Assembly (NCBI GenBank): GCA_048173955.1
Contig: DBEYOB010000175.1
Coordinates: forward strand, 1-26,377
Origin: CAZUFB01 sp048173955
GTDB taxonomy: Bacteria > Actinomycetota > Coriobacteriia > Coriobacteriales > UMGS124
DNA: 26,377 nucleotides
Direction: 5' to 3'
Positions 7,959 to 15,534 of this stretch are shown in pieces. A program made the position numbers and the translations under genes. How positions within the stretch are numbered: the stretch's first letter is position 1; each line of letters opens with the position of its first letter. A model generated the notes under the pieces. It worked only from the letters and a program-made list of their open reading frames with translations. It made no database searches and was not told the origin of the DNA.

Positions 7959-8879
7959 TTACCTGTCGTGCCCGAAGCAGCCCACCAGATGCTCGACGAA
8001 CGCCGCGACCAGCGGGTCGCGCGCGACGCCGCGCAGGGTCGCCGCGCTCAGGCGCGCCTTGAACGAGCCGTCCGCGACGTCGAGGGCCTTGCCCCGCGCC
8101 GGGTCGATGAAGGCGAGGTTGTTGTCGCGCATGACGGCGACGCCCTCGCCGTGGTAGACGCGCTCCACCATGAGGCGCGGCGAGCACTCGTGGCAGACGA
8201 ACTGGGCGGGGGAGGGAACCTCGACCCCGGCGTCGTAGAACCCCTCGCACAGTTCGTGTATGACCGACGTCGCGCCGTAGGGGATGAGGAACGTCTCGTG
8301 CGCCAGATCGGCGATGCCCACGGCGTCCTTGCCGGCAAGGCGGTGGCCCAGCCCCACGAACGGCACGAACCGCCGCTCCTCGAGCCGCCGCACCCTGAAG
8401 CGTCGATAGTCGGCCCGGCCCGTGATCATGATGACGTCGACGCCGCCTGCGGCGAGCATGTCCTGGCAGCCGTCGCTCGTCGACTCCGAGATGTCGAGCC
8501 GCACGTCGCCGCGCGCCCGCTCGAAGGCGAGAACGGCGTCGAGGGAGAGCGTGTAGCGGTCGCCGAGCAGGGTGTCGGACACGCCGAGGCGCAGGGTGCG
8601 CGTCTCGATGCCGGCCCCGCCTCCGTCGCGGCGCGCCGTTTCGGCGAAGCGTGCGGCGTCGCGCAGGAGGTCTTCGGCGTGGCGCCGCGCCCGTACCCCG
8701 TCCTCGGTGAGGGCGAGGCCTCCGCCCCTGCGCTCGAACAGGCTCGCGCCGAGCGTTCCCTCGAGGCTTGCGATGCCCTTGGACACGGCCTGCTGCGTCA
8801 CGTTGAGCAGCTCGGCCGTTTTGGTGAAGCTCAGGGTTTCGGCGGTGGTTGTAAAGTACTCGACCTGCGCGAGGTTCAC
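7959..8879 (-). CDS. LysR-family transcriptional regulator
   Basis: The product is 306 residues from GTG at 8879, giving the standard LysR beginning MNLAQVEYFTTTAETLSFTKT. The open frame continues upstream to 8996, but that part is a low-complexity Arg/Gly extension without family resemblance. The winged helix-turn-helix is residues ~1-60 (AELLNVTQQAVSKGIASLE, then LFER), followed by the LysR effector-binding domain from ~88 to 300. The length is typical for the family. It diverges from reductase 3 and the gap contains a LysR-type palindrome, so it probably activates that gene in response to a small molecule. The upstream ribosome-binding region is a run of ten G bases on the coding strand. 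The family call is secure; the effector is unknown. Confidence 0.9.
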   Translation of the reverse strand: MNLAQVEYFTTTAETLSFTKTAELLNVTQQAVSKGIASLEGTLGASLFERRGGGLALTEDGVRARRHAEDLLRDAARFAETARRDGGGAGIETRTLRLGVSDTLLGDRYTLSLDAVLAFERARGDVRLDISESTSDGCQDMLAAGGVDVIMITGRADYRRFRVRRLEERRFVPFVGLGHRLAGKDAVGIADLAHETFLIPYGATSVIHELCEGFYDAGVEVPSPAQFVCHECSPRLMVERVYHGEGVAVMRDNNLAFIDPARGKALDVADGSFKARLSAATLRGVARDPLVAAFVEHLVGCFGHDR

Positions 8880-8883
8880 GGTT

Positions 8884-8893
8884 CCCCCCCCCC
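8884..8893 (-). promoter_or_regulatory. G10 homopolymer acting as ribosome-binding region of the LysR gene
   Basis: Ten consecutive C bases on the + strand read as G10 on the LysR coding strand, four bases before the GTG start, and form the only possible Shine-Dalgarno. Such tracts change length by slippage and would alter spacing to the start codon. The tract is also a common place for sequencing errors. Confidence 0.5.
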
Positions 8894-9021
8894 TGTGGCC
8901 CCGCCGCCCCCCGTCGGCGCAGCCTCGCCCAAAGCGCGTCTGGAACGGACGCGGCGGCGCCTGCCGTGCTGCGCGGCGGCGGTTCGTGGTGTGCATATAT
9001 TGATTGTATCAGGTTTCCATA

Positions 9022-9084
9022 ACACAACCAACAGTTGTGTACAACGCTTTTTCGCTTACCTTTTGAGCGCGGCGGACCTATGCT
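9022..9084 (+). promoter_or_regulatory. LysR-type operator and promoter of reductase 3
   Basis: A perfect palindrome acacaac-N5-gttgtgt (9022-9028, 9034-9040) lies upstream of a candidate promoter, TTACCT (9056-9061), 17 bases, TATGCT (9079-9084). The predicted start of transcription is near 9091, placing the palindrome centre near -60, the usual position for LysR activators. This also supports translation start at 9145 over the in-frame starts at 9094 and 9127. Confidence 0.55.
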
Positions 9085-9144
9085 GATACCTATGTGCAGG
9101 TGCCGCCACGGGGGCCGCGCCGCACGATGTCGAAAGGGGCATGT

Positions 9145-11103
9145 ATGATCGATACGACGCTCTCTCGCCGCAGCCTGGTCGCGGCCGGTGCCGGTGTCGC
9201 CGGCGCGCTCACGCTCGGCTCGCTGGTCTCAGGCACCTCGACCCAGGTCGCCCGCGCCGAGGAGGCGGCCTCCGACGCCGCGGCCGCTCCCGCCGACGGC
9301 ACCTACTCGGGCACCGCTGCGAGCTTCGGCTGGACCGGCCAGATGACCTGCGACGTCACCTTCGAGGGCGGCGCCATCACCGCCATCGAGGTCACCGAGG
9401 AGCACGATAGCGAGACCGGCGAGTGGTTCGCCAACGCCCAGGAGCTGCTCATCCCGCGCATCATCGACGCGCAGTCGATCGCCGTCGACTCCATCGCCGG
9501 CGCCACCATCACCTCGGCCGCCATCAAGCAGTGCGTTGCCGCCGCCATCGACGCGGCGGGCGGCGACAGCTCCACCTGGCAGACCGCTCCCGAGAAGAGC
9601 ACCGAGACCAAGACGCTCGAGGGCTACGACGTCATCGTCGTGGGCCTGGGCGGCTCCGGCATCCTCACCTACTGCTCCGCTGCCTATCAGGGCGCCAAGG
9701 TCTTCGGCCTCGAGGCCGCCGGCAAGGTGGGCGGCAACTCCGCCTGCACCACCGGCCCCATGGCGCTCAACAGCGAGTATCTCAAGGAGCTCTACACCAA
9801 CGGCGAGGACTACATCAACGAGGACGACGTCTACGACACGTGGATGGCCTACGTCGAGTCCGACGAGAAGGCCGACGTCATCAGCGAGGCCGTGTACCGC
9901 TCCGGCAGCTCGATCGACTACTACAACGAGAACTTCGGCTTCGAGTTCACCGGCCGCGACGGCCTGCTCGGCAGCTTCGTGGTGCCCGAGTGGGACAAGC
10001 TGTGGGCTGCCTACACGGCCGACGACGACAACACCTCGTTCAACGCCCTCGGCCCGAACAAGACCTACCAGTTCACCCGCGCGCTCGACACGGCCAACAG
10101 CCTGAGCAGCGGCAGCGAGTACATGACCGAGCTCAAGGCCAACTCGCTCATCTTCGACGAGGCCGGCGCCGTCGTCGGCGTCAACGCCACGTACTACGAC
10201 GGCACGACCTACGAGATCTACGGCAACAACGTGGTGCTCGCGACCGGCGGCTTCATCGCCAACGCCGACATGATGAACGAGTACCTCGGCGGCACCACCA
10301 ACACGCTCGGTGTGACCCTGTGCCGCGGCGACGGCATCCAGATGGGCCTGTCCGCCGGCGCCGGCCTCTACGGCATGGGCACCCTGCCGATGATCCACAT
10401 CAACCAGGTTGCCAACGTCATCCGCACCGACGAGCTCACCGCCGACCAGAAGGCCATCCTCACGGCCCTCGCCCTCACCACCGACCACACCATGGTCACC
10501 ACCACCGGCGAGCCCTGGGGCCAGCCCGACGCCGACGGCAACGTCGTGACCGACATCGTGTATGCGCCCGGCTACAAGTACTACGTGGTGTACACGCAGG
10601 AGGAGATCGACGGCATCCGCGAGGGCGGCCTCTCCGAGGGTCAGGCCGCGGCCAACGCCATGTTCATCACCCAGGGCGGCACCCTGCCCGCCGCCGGCAC
10701 CCCCGTCGAGGACATCGACACGATCCTCGAGGTGGGCGAGCAGTTCGGCGACGTCATCAAGGGCGAGGGCGTCGCGGCGCTCGCCGAGGCGCTCGGCGTG
10801 GACGAGGCGACCCTCTCCGCCACGCTGACCGACTCCGCGGCAACCTACTACGCCGTGCCGTGCTGCGGCTACGCCTACGCCACCGTGGGCGGCCTCAACA
10901 TCGACGCCAACATGAACGTCCTGCGCGAGGACGGCACCCCGATCGAGAACCTCTTCGCGGTGGGTCAGGACTCCGAGGGCGTGTGCAACGTCGACGGCAA
11001 GCCCTACACCCCGTGGGGCGGCCAGGCCCAGTCCTGGACCTTCGTCTCCGGCCAGATCGCCGGAACCCGTGCCGCCGGCGCGGAGATGCCCGCCGAGGCG
11101 TAG
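9145..11103 (+). CDS. Exported FMN/FAD flavoprotein reductase (urocanate-reductase-like architecture), reductase 3
   Basis: The product is 652 residues from ATG at 9145, with GAAAGGGG at 9132-9139. The twin-arginine signal is LSRRSLVAAG (residues 6-15) followed by a hydrophobic stretch to ~38. An FMN_bind domain occupies ~50-135; DSIAGATITSAA (115-126) matches the motif whose Thr (here T121) carries covalently linked FMN, although the usual Ser before GAT is Ala. The FAD_binding_2 domain begins at ~160 (YDVIVVGLGGSG, glycines 167, 169, 172). The order FMN_bind then FAD domain is that of urocanate reductase and other soluble acceptor reductases, allowing a membrane quinol-linked donor to pass electrons directly. 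The C-terminal substrate region reads PYTPWGGQAQ where fumarate reductases have NRLGGN, so fumarate is unlikely. Likely controlled by the divergent LysR protein. Confidence 0.88.
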   Translation: MIDTTLSRRSLVAAGAGVAGALTLGSLVSGTSTQVARAEEAASDAAAAPADGTYSGTAASFGWTGQMTCDVTFEGGAITAIEVTEEHDSETGEWFANAQELLIPRIIDAQSIAVDSIAGATITSAAIKQCVAAAIDAAGGDSSTWQTAPEKSTETKTLEGYDVIVVGLGGSGILTYCSAAYQGAKVFGLEAAGKVGGNSACTTGPMALNSEYLKELYTNGEDYINEDDVYDTWMAYVESDEKADVISEAVYRSGSSIDYYNENFGFEFTGRDGLLGSFVVPEWDKLWAAYTADDDNTSFNALGPNKTYQFTRALDTANSLSSGSEYMTELKANSLIFDEAGAVVGVNATYYDGTTYEIYGNNVVLATGGFIANADMMNEYLGGTTNTLGVTLCRGDGIQMGLSAGAGLYGMGTLPMIHINQVANVIRTDELTADQKAILTALALTTDHTMVTTTGEPWGQPDADGNVVTDIVYAPGYKYYVVYTQEEIDGIREGGLSEGQAAANAMFITQGGTLPAAGTPVEDIDTILEVGEQFGDVIKGEGVAALAEALGVDEATLSATLTDSAATYYAVPCCGYAYATVGGLNIDANMNVLREDGTPIENLFAVGQDSEGVCNVDGKPYTPWGGQAQSWTFVSGQIAGTRAAGAEMPAEA

Positions 11104-11136
11104 GAACTTCCGATCTCGGAGCCTGACGAGGGTTTT

Positions 11137-11171
11137 CCGAAAGCCGCACCGAAGGCCACCGGGGCTTTCGG
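11137..11171. terminator. Hairpin after reductase 3
   Basis: ccgaaagcc (11137-11145) pairs with ggctttcgg (11163-11171), a 9-bp stem with a 17-base loop, 33 bases after the stop. There is no T run on the + strand, so it is a weak terminator call. Confidence 0.4.
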
Positions 11172-11184
11172 GCTGAATAGAGGT

Positions 11185-11709
11185 ATGTCGGCCAGCATCG
11201 AGGCCGGCGTCTGGGCCGCGCGGCGCCGCTTCCGGGCAATCCGGGGCGGCGCCGCGTCGTTGTGCGGAGAAGGCGGCCATGCCGACACGAACGTGCTGCT
11301 TGATGCCATCGTGCCCGGTCGCCCCCAGTCAGAGGAGGCATATCGGGTGCTCGAGCTGTGCAACGGCGGGGGAGACCTCGGGTTTGCCTGCTCGCTGTCG
11401 CTCAGGGACGTCTACTACGTGCTTGAGCGCTATTACGACGAGCATACGGCCCGTCGCGGCGTCGAGGCGCTTGCCGGTCTGGTGGCCATCGCCCCCGTGG
11501 GGACGGAGGAATGCTATCTATCCCTGCAGGGCAACGAGCCCGATTTCGAAGACGGTCTCGTGCGCGCCTGCGCCGAGCTCAACGATATCGACTTCATCCT
11601 TACGCGCGACGACAAGGCGTTCGGGCGGTCGAAGGTGCGCAAGGTCACGTGTGCGCAGTACCTTGCGATTGTGGGCGAGGAGGGCGAGGAGGCCTGGCCG
11701 GGGGAATGA
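11185..11709 (+). CDS. PIN-domain nuclease (PIN_3/VapC-like), uncertain N-terminus
   Basis: From ATG at 11185 the frame gives 174 residues. The core is a PIN domain: DTNVLLDAI (first metal Asp), LSLRDVYYVLER in the helical part, and DFEDGLVRACAELNDIDFILTRDDKAF with the later acidic residues, a pattern of the PIN_3 family of toxin-like metal-dependent RNases. Normally the first Asp is only five to seven residues from the start (a short strand such as MKVLL). Here about 33 unrelated residues precede it. A well-formed ribosome-binding site (ggagaagg) and ATG at 11279 lie just before the DTN codons but one base out of frame, so the start may be damaged. No antitoxin gene is next to it. It may be intact, decayed or affected by a sequence error. 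Confidence 0.65.
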   Translation: MSASIEAGVWAARRRFRAIRGGAASLCGEGGHADTNVLLDAIVPGRPQSEEAYRVLELCNGGGDLGFACSLSLRDVYYVLERYYDEHTARRGVEALAGLVAIAPVGTEECYLSLQGNEPDFEDGLVRACAELNDIDFILTRDDKAFGRSKVRKVTCAQYLAIVGEEGEEAWPGE

Positions 11710-11742
11710 CGGGTCCGGTCGGCGGAGACGGGCGGCCGAGCT

Positions 11743-13104
11743 TTAGGGGAGAAGCGCCCACTTCCATGCCGGCAGAATGGACACCGTTCCATAATCGCTC
11801 TCGACGTCTCCACCTTCCCGCAGGGTGACGATGGTTCCCGTGCGCAGGCGCGTCGCGCGCATCGCCTCGGCGAGGGAGCCCATCTCTCGGGTCTTCTCTG
11901 CCGACATGTCGACCGTGACCTGGATAAGCTCGTACGGGTCTGTGCCTAGGGCATCTCCGACCAAAAAGTCCACCTTCCTCTTTGTTCGTGGCTCGGTATA
12001 TGAGGTCAATGCATCGATTCTGCTGAATGCAAGCCGGCGCAAGAGTTCTCCGTGCACCGCTGTTTCCAAGCGTTTGCCAATATCTTGCTGGTTTGCCCGG
12101 GAGACGGCGTACGCCATACCCGGATCGGCCGCGTACACCTTGTTCGTGGCGGTGCTGTCAGGCGACAGCGACACCGAGTATTCGGGAAGCAGTTCCAGAA
12201 GGTGCGCTTGTCTGAACAGCCTGATTGCCCCGTTGATCGTTTCCCATGATGTGCGGTACCCAACGGCACGCAGGCTTTCGACCAGGTTGTTAATGGAAAG
12301 CTCGCATCCTGTGTTCCTCAGACAAAAGAGTGCGGCTTGGTTGGCCAGGTCGATGTCTATGCGCCGATAGCGTTCTACCACGTCGCGGGCGACCACGTCG
12401 CGCATGTAGGATTGAAGCAGCAAGATGCGCTGACCTCGGTCTAGCGTCTGCACGCCGGGAAAGCCTCCCTCGACAAGATAGCGATCGAACGCCGCCTCCA
12501 GCTCGGTTCTTTTTTGCGGGGCAACTTCGCCGGCCCGCTGAAGTGCGTCGGGCTCGGGGGTTTCGATGCCGTGAAACTCGCAATACTCACGAAACGACAA
12601 AGGGAACATGCGATGTTCCATGGAACGACCGCGAAACGTCGATGCGATCTCGTCTGCCGAGAGTTTGGAAGAGGAGCCCGTAATGGTCAAGGTGACACGC
12701 TCGTGCTCGGCGATGCGTTGGCAGAATCCCTGCCAACCGTCGGCCTCCTGGACTTCGTCGAGGAAGAGATATGCGCCCTCGGTGCGAGCCTCGGGCACCA
12801 GGCGCCAGTACTCCTCGACTATATCGTTGAGCATGTTTGACGAGATGGGACGGAGCCTGTCGTCGGCGAAGTTGAAATAGAAAACGTGCCTTCTCGGAAC
12901 GCCCTTGTCTAACAGCCGGCGAATCAGTTGAAACGTGAAGAACGTCTTCCCACATCGTCTCATGCCCGTAATGATGTGGACGAGATTGAATGGGGCCGGG
13001 TCGGCGAGATTGCCGATAATGTCATGGCGCGGGGAGATTGTGGGAAAGGAAAACGACAGCGCTTCTTGCACGAGTGCGGTGTATCCCTGAGATGACGAAG
13101 ACAC
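11743..13104 (-). CDS. AAA-type ATPase with DUF4143 domain
   Basis: The product is 453 residues from GTG at 13104, with GGGAGG six bases upstream; the longer frame to 13194 only reads through the upstream palindromes. Walker A is GMRRCGKT (residues 47-54), Walker B is AYLFLDEVQ (111-119, D116-E117), and ITGSSSKL follows as the sensor region. The middle and C-terminal parts (YLVEGGFPGV, then YAADPGMAYAV and the KRKVDFLV segment) match the DUF4143 domain, which contains a restriction-endonuclease-like fold in many members. These proteins are widespread accessory ATPases in gut bacteria; their function is not established. The gene is preceded by two identical palindromes that overlap its likely promoter. 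It is convergent with the PIN gene. Confidence 0.9.
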   Translation of the reverse strand: MSSSSQGYTALVQEALSFSFPTISPRHDIIGNLADPAPFNLVHIITGMRRCGKTFFTFQLIRRLLDKGVPRRHVFYFNFADDRLRPISSNMLNDIVEEYWRLVPEARTEGAYLFLDEVQEADGWQGFCQRIAEHERVTLTITGSSSKLSADEIASTFRGRSMEHRMFPLSFREYCEFHGIETPEPDALQRAGEVAPQKRTELEAAFDRYLVEGGFPGVQTLDRGQRILLLQSYMRDVVARDVVERYRRIDIDLANQAALFCLRNTGCELSINNLVESLRAVGYRTSWETINGAIRLFRQAHLLELLPEYSVSLSPDSTATNKVYAADPGMAYAVSRANQQDIGKRLETAVHGELLRRLAFSRIDALTSYTEPRTKRKVDFLVGDALGTDPYELIQVTVDMSAEKTREMGSLAEAMRATRLRTGTIVTLREGGDVESDYGTVSILPAWKWALLP

Positions 13105-13135
13105 GGTGTCCTCCCTTGCCCGTCTGCCGGCTACG

Positions 13136-13206
13136 AGAGAAGTATACCAACTTCTCTCCATTGAAGAGAAGTTGAAGACAAAACTTCTCTCCATTGAAGA
13201 GAAGTT
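13136..13206 (-). promoter_or_regulatory. Tandem palindromic operators and -10 of the DUF4143 ATPase
   Basis: Two identical palindromes, aacttctct-N7-agagaagtt, lie at 13149-13173 and 13182-13206, exactly 33 bp apart (about three helical turns), with an additional half-site agagaagt at 13136-13143. On the gene's strand, TATACT (13146 down to 13141) is a good -10 box, so one palindrome covers the -35 region. The 5' leader to GTG 13104 would be about 30 bases. A dedicated repressor or activator is the simplest reading; hairpin formation in DNA or RNA is another. Confidence 0.75.
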
Positions 13207-13302
13207 GGGAATCGTTTGACACGGCGAACCGTTATTGCACGCTGCGCCTGCACGGGCGTCGCAGAGGGCGCGGACATCGTCCCGTATTCTGTATATGCAA
13301 AA

Positions 13303-13332
13303 GGCCGCAGCTCAATCGACAAAGCTGCGGCC
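13303..13332 (-). terminator. Rho-independent terminator of the phosphohexomutase gene
   Basis: A perfect 10-bp stem, ggccgcagct (13303-13312) with agctgcggcc (13323-13332), has a 10-base loop and is followed on the minus strand by TTTTGC. It lies 70 bases after the stop of the mutase gene. Confidence 0.85.
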
Positions 13333-13401
13333 CCTATCTCTGCCCTTATCTTGCCCTGTTCGGAGCGTCCGGACTTGGGATGATGCCCTACGCTTCGAGC
13401 A

Positions 13402-15150
13402 CTACGCTCCGAGCAGTTCGCGCGCACCTGCCTCGAGCTTCTCGGCGATGGCGGCCGACTCCTCGGGCGTGGCCCCCTTGGCGAACACGTACGCCTTGAT
13501 CTTGGGCTCGGTGCCGCTTGGGCGCACGATGAGCTTGTTGCCGCCGGCGAGCTGCAACTCGAATACGTTGGCGCCGGGCAGGATCTGGGGCGCGTCGGCC
13601 GCATCGCCGCTGCCGGAAAGGCCACCTGCGATGGGCATCGCCACGCCGGGGGCGTAGTCCACGACCTTTTCAACCGCCAGGCCCGCCACCGCGGCGGGCG
13701 CCTCGGCGCGCAGGTTCGCCATGATCGCCTTCATCTGGGCGGCGCCTTCCGCACCGGGGTACGAGAGCGAGATCGTGGCGTTGCGGTAGTGGCCGTACTC
13801 GTGGTAGAGCGCCTCCATCGCGTCGACGAGGTCCATGCCGCGGGCTTTGTAGTCGCGTGCCATCTCGCAGATGAGCATGCTCGCCACCACGGCGTCCTTG
13901 TCGCGCACGTGCGTGCCCGCCAGGTAGCCGTAGCTTTCCTCGAACCCGAACAGGTAGCGGTCGGCCTCGCCGGCTGTTTCGAGCAGGCCAATCTGCTCGC
14001 CGATGTACTTGAAGCCGGTGAGCGTGCGGCGCAGCTCGAAGCCGTGCTTGGCCGCGAGCGCGTCGAGCATGCTCGAGGACACGATGGTGCTGATCACGAC
14101 CTTACGAGCAACGTCCTCGCCGCGCGCCGCCGCTCGCGCCGCGAGCCAGTCGGTGAGCAGGATGCCCACCTCGTTGCCGCTCATGAGCACGTATTCCCCG
14201 GCATGGGGGACGGCGATGCCCACGCGGTCGGCGTCGGGGTCGGTCGCGAGCAGGAGGTCGGGGTGCACCTCGTCGCACAGCTCGAGGCCCTTCTGCAGCG
14301 CCTCGCGGATCTCGGGGTTGGGGTAGGGGCAGGTGGGGAAGTTGCCGTCAGGCTGCGCCTGCTCGGGCACCACGGTCACGTCGGCGATGCCGATGCGCTC
14401 GAGGATGCGCCCCACGCACTCCAGGCCGGTCCCGTTGAGCGGGGTGTACACGAGCTTGAGGTCGGCGCCGTCCGCGGGGGGTTCGACGTGCTGCGAGCTT
14501 GCGGCTACCGCGTCGATGAAGCGGTCGAGCGTGCCCTCGCCGATGTAGCTCGCCATGCCGCTCTCGCGCGCCTCGTCGAACGCCATGCGCTTGACGCCGC
14601 CGAACGCGTCGACGTGCCGGATGGCCTCCTGGATGTCCTTCGAGGCCTGCGTGGTGATCTGGCAGCCGTCGGCGCCGTAGACCTTGTAGCCGTTGTAGGC
14701 GGCGGGGTTGTGGCTCGCCGTGACGTTGATGCCGGCCGAGCACCCCAGGTCGCGCACCGCGAACGACACGGCGGGCGTGGGCTCGAGGCGCGGGTAGAGG
14801 TGCGCCTTCACGCCGTTGGCGGCCAGGACTTCGGCCACGACCTGGCAAAACAGTTCGCCCATGTTGCGCGAGTCGTGCCCCACGGCCACGCTCGGGCTGT
14901 CGAAGTGGGCGTTGAGGTAGTCGGCCAGGCCCTGCGTGGCCTGCGCCACGGTGTAGACGTTCATGCGGTTGGAGCCGGCGCCGATGATGCCGCGCAGGCC
15001 GCCCGTGCCGAACTCGAGGTCCTGGAAAAAGGCGTCCTCGATCGCCGTCCCGTCGCCGCTCTCGCGCATGGCGGCCAGTTCGGCCGCCAGCTCGGGGTCG
15101 GCGACGTTTGCCTCCCAGCGCTCGAACTCGCGCATTGCACGTTCGCTCAT
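13402..15150 (-). CDS. Phosphoglucomutase/phosphomannomutase (alpha-D-phosphohexomutase)
   Basis: The product is 582 residues from ATG at 15150 with GGGAGG six bases upstream. All four signature segments are present: the catalytic phosphoserine loop TASHNPAAYNGYK (S146), the magnesium loop DPDADR (304-309), the sugar-binding loop GFEESYGYL (402-410), and the phosphate-binding segment RPSGTEPKIK near the C-terminus. Length and spacing are those of the ~570-580-residue PgcA/ManB-like group, which interconverts hexose 1- and 6-phosphates in the cytoplasm for glycogen, cell-wall and exopolysaccharide precursors. Substrate preference cannot be decided from sequence alone. It is a single-gene unit with its own promoter region and terminator. 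Confidence 0.95.
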   Translation of the reverse strand: MSERAMREFERWEANVADPELAAELAAMRESGDGTAIEDAFFQDLEFGTGGLRGIIGAGSNRMNVYTVAQATQGLADYLNAHFDSPSVAVGHDSRNMGELFCQVVAEVLAANGVKAHLYPRLEPTPAVSFAVRDLGCSAGINVTASHNPAAYNGYKVYGADGCQITTQASKDIQEAIRHVDAFGGVKRMAFDEARESGMASYIGEGTLDRFIDAVAASSQHVEPPADGADLKLVYTPLNGTGLECVGRILERIGIADVTVVPEQAQPDGNFPTCPYPNPEIREALQKGLELCDEVHPDLLLATDPDADRVGIAVPHAGEYVLMSGNEVGILLTDWLAARAAARGEDVARKVVISTIVSSSMLDALAAKHGFELRRTLTGFKYIGEQIGLLETAGEADRYLFGFEESYGYLAGTHVRDKDAVVASMLICEMARDYKARGMDLVDAMEALYHEYGHYRNATISLSYPGAEGAAQMKAIMANLRAEAPAAVAGLAVEKVVDYAPGVAMPIAGGLSGSGDAADAPQILPGANVFELQLAGGNKLIVRPSGTEPKIKAYVFAKGATPEESAAIAEKLEAGARELLGA

Positions 15151-15185
15151 GTGGTCCCTCCCGGTTTCGTGCCCATCCGCTGTGG

Positions 15186-15236
15186 GCCGTCCCGTGCGAG
15201 GGACGGCTCGGTGCTGTTTTTGCTGTTCACACTATA
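15186..15236 (-). promoter_or_regulatory. Extended -10 promoter and leader hairpin of the mutase gene
   Basis: On the minus strand TGaTATAGT (15239 down to 15231) is an extended -10 element with no clear -35. The predicted leader contains a perfect 8-bp hairpin, 15186-15193 with 15200-15207 (6-base loop), which might stabilise or attenuate the transcript. Confidence 0.4.
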
Positions 15237-15284
15237 TCAGGCAAGTGCGGTGCGGTCTGCGCCGCCGGAGATAGTGCGCGAAGT

Positions 15285-15534
15285 GAGCATGGTGGGACAT
15301 GGTGGTCGTTTCGGCCGGATGGCCTACTCGAGGTCGATGGCGTTGCCCGATGCCGTCTCGATGCTCACCGCGCGGTTGTCGCGGCATGACGGCATCGCTG
15401 CGCTTTTGCGCGAATGGACCGAGACCGGGCGTGACGAGGGGGGCACGGGGCTCGAAAGAGGTCTCCAGAAATCAAAATAGCAAAATAAATGGCTTCTTCC
15501 GCGAATCGTCCTCGACTCCGTGCCAACTTCAAGG
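15285..15534. other. Gene-free region with a 50-base imperfect hairpin
   Basis: cgatgccgtc (15348-15357) and gacggcatcg (15388-15397) form perfect 10-bp arms around a 30-base loop that itself contains the palindrome accgcgcggt. Short frames exist on both strands (63 codons on plus from 15289; about 50 codons on minus ending in a TAG at 15329) but none has a good start site or recognised domain. The region may be an interspersed extragenic repeat, a gene remnant or a structured RNA. Confidence 0.4.

Noticed and set aside
6112..9027. Long minus-strand frame of about 970 codons
   Set aside because: It overlaps reductase 2 in antisense and crosses the LysR gene in a different frame; the translation is low-complexity and has no domain.
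9229..11280. Long minus-strand frame opposite reductase 3
   Set aside because: Antisense shadow of a gene with clear FMN and FAD domains; the Val/Gly/Asp/Leu-rich composition is typical of such shadows.
13136..13206. CRISPR array
   Set aside because: Only two repeat units, each palindromic, with an 8-base gap between them; there are no spacers of CRISPR size and no cas genes.
15186..15230. + strand hairpin followed by a T5 run, like a terminator
   Set aside because: No + strand gene precedes it and the T run is ~12 bases from the stem; it is better read as the leader hairpin of the mutase gene.
13789..15480. Long + strand frame opposite the mutase, with a 63-codon tail at 15289-15480
   Set aside because: The main part is the antisense of the mutase. 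The tail lacks a good start site and any recognised domain, so it is only noted as part of the gene-free region.
15329..15480. Minus-strand peptide ending ETASGNAIDLE before a TAG
   Set aside because: It looks like a protein tail, but no start codon with a ribosome-binding site was found and the frame enters AT-rich DNA; it may be a gene remnant or a repeat and is not called as a gene.
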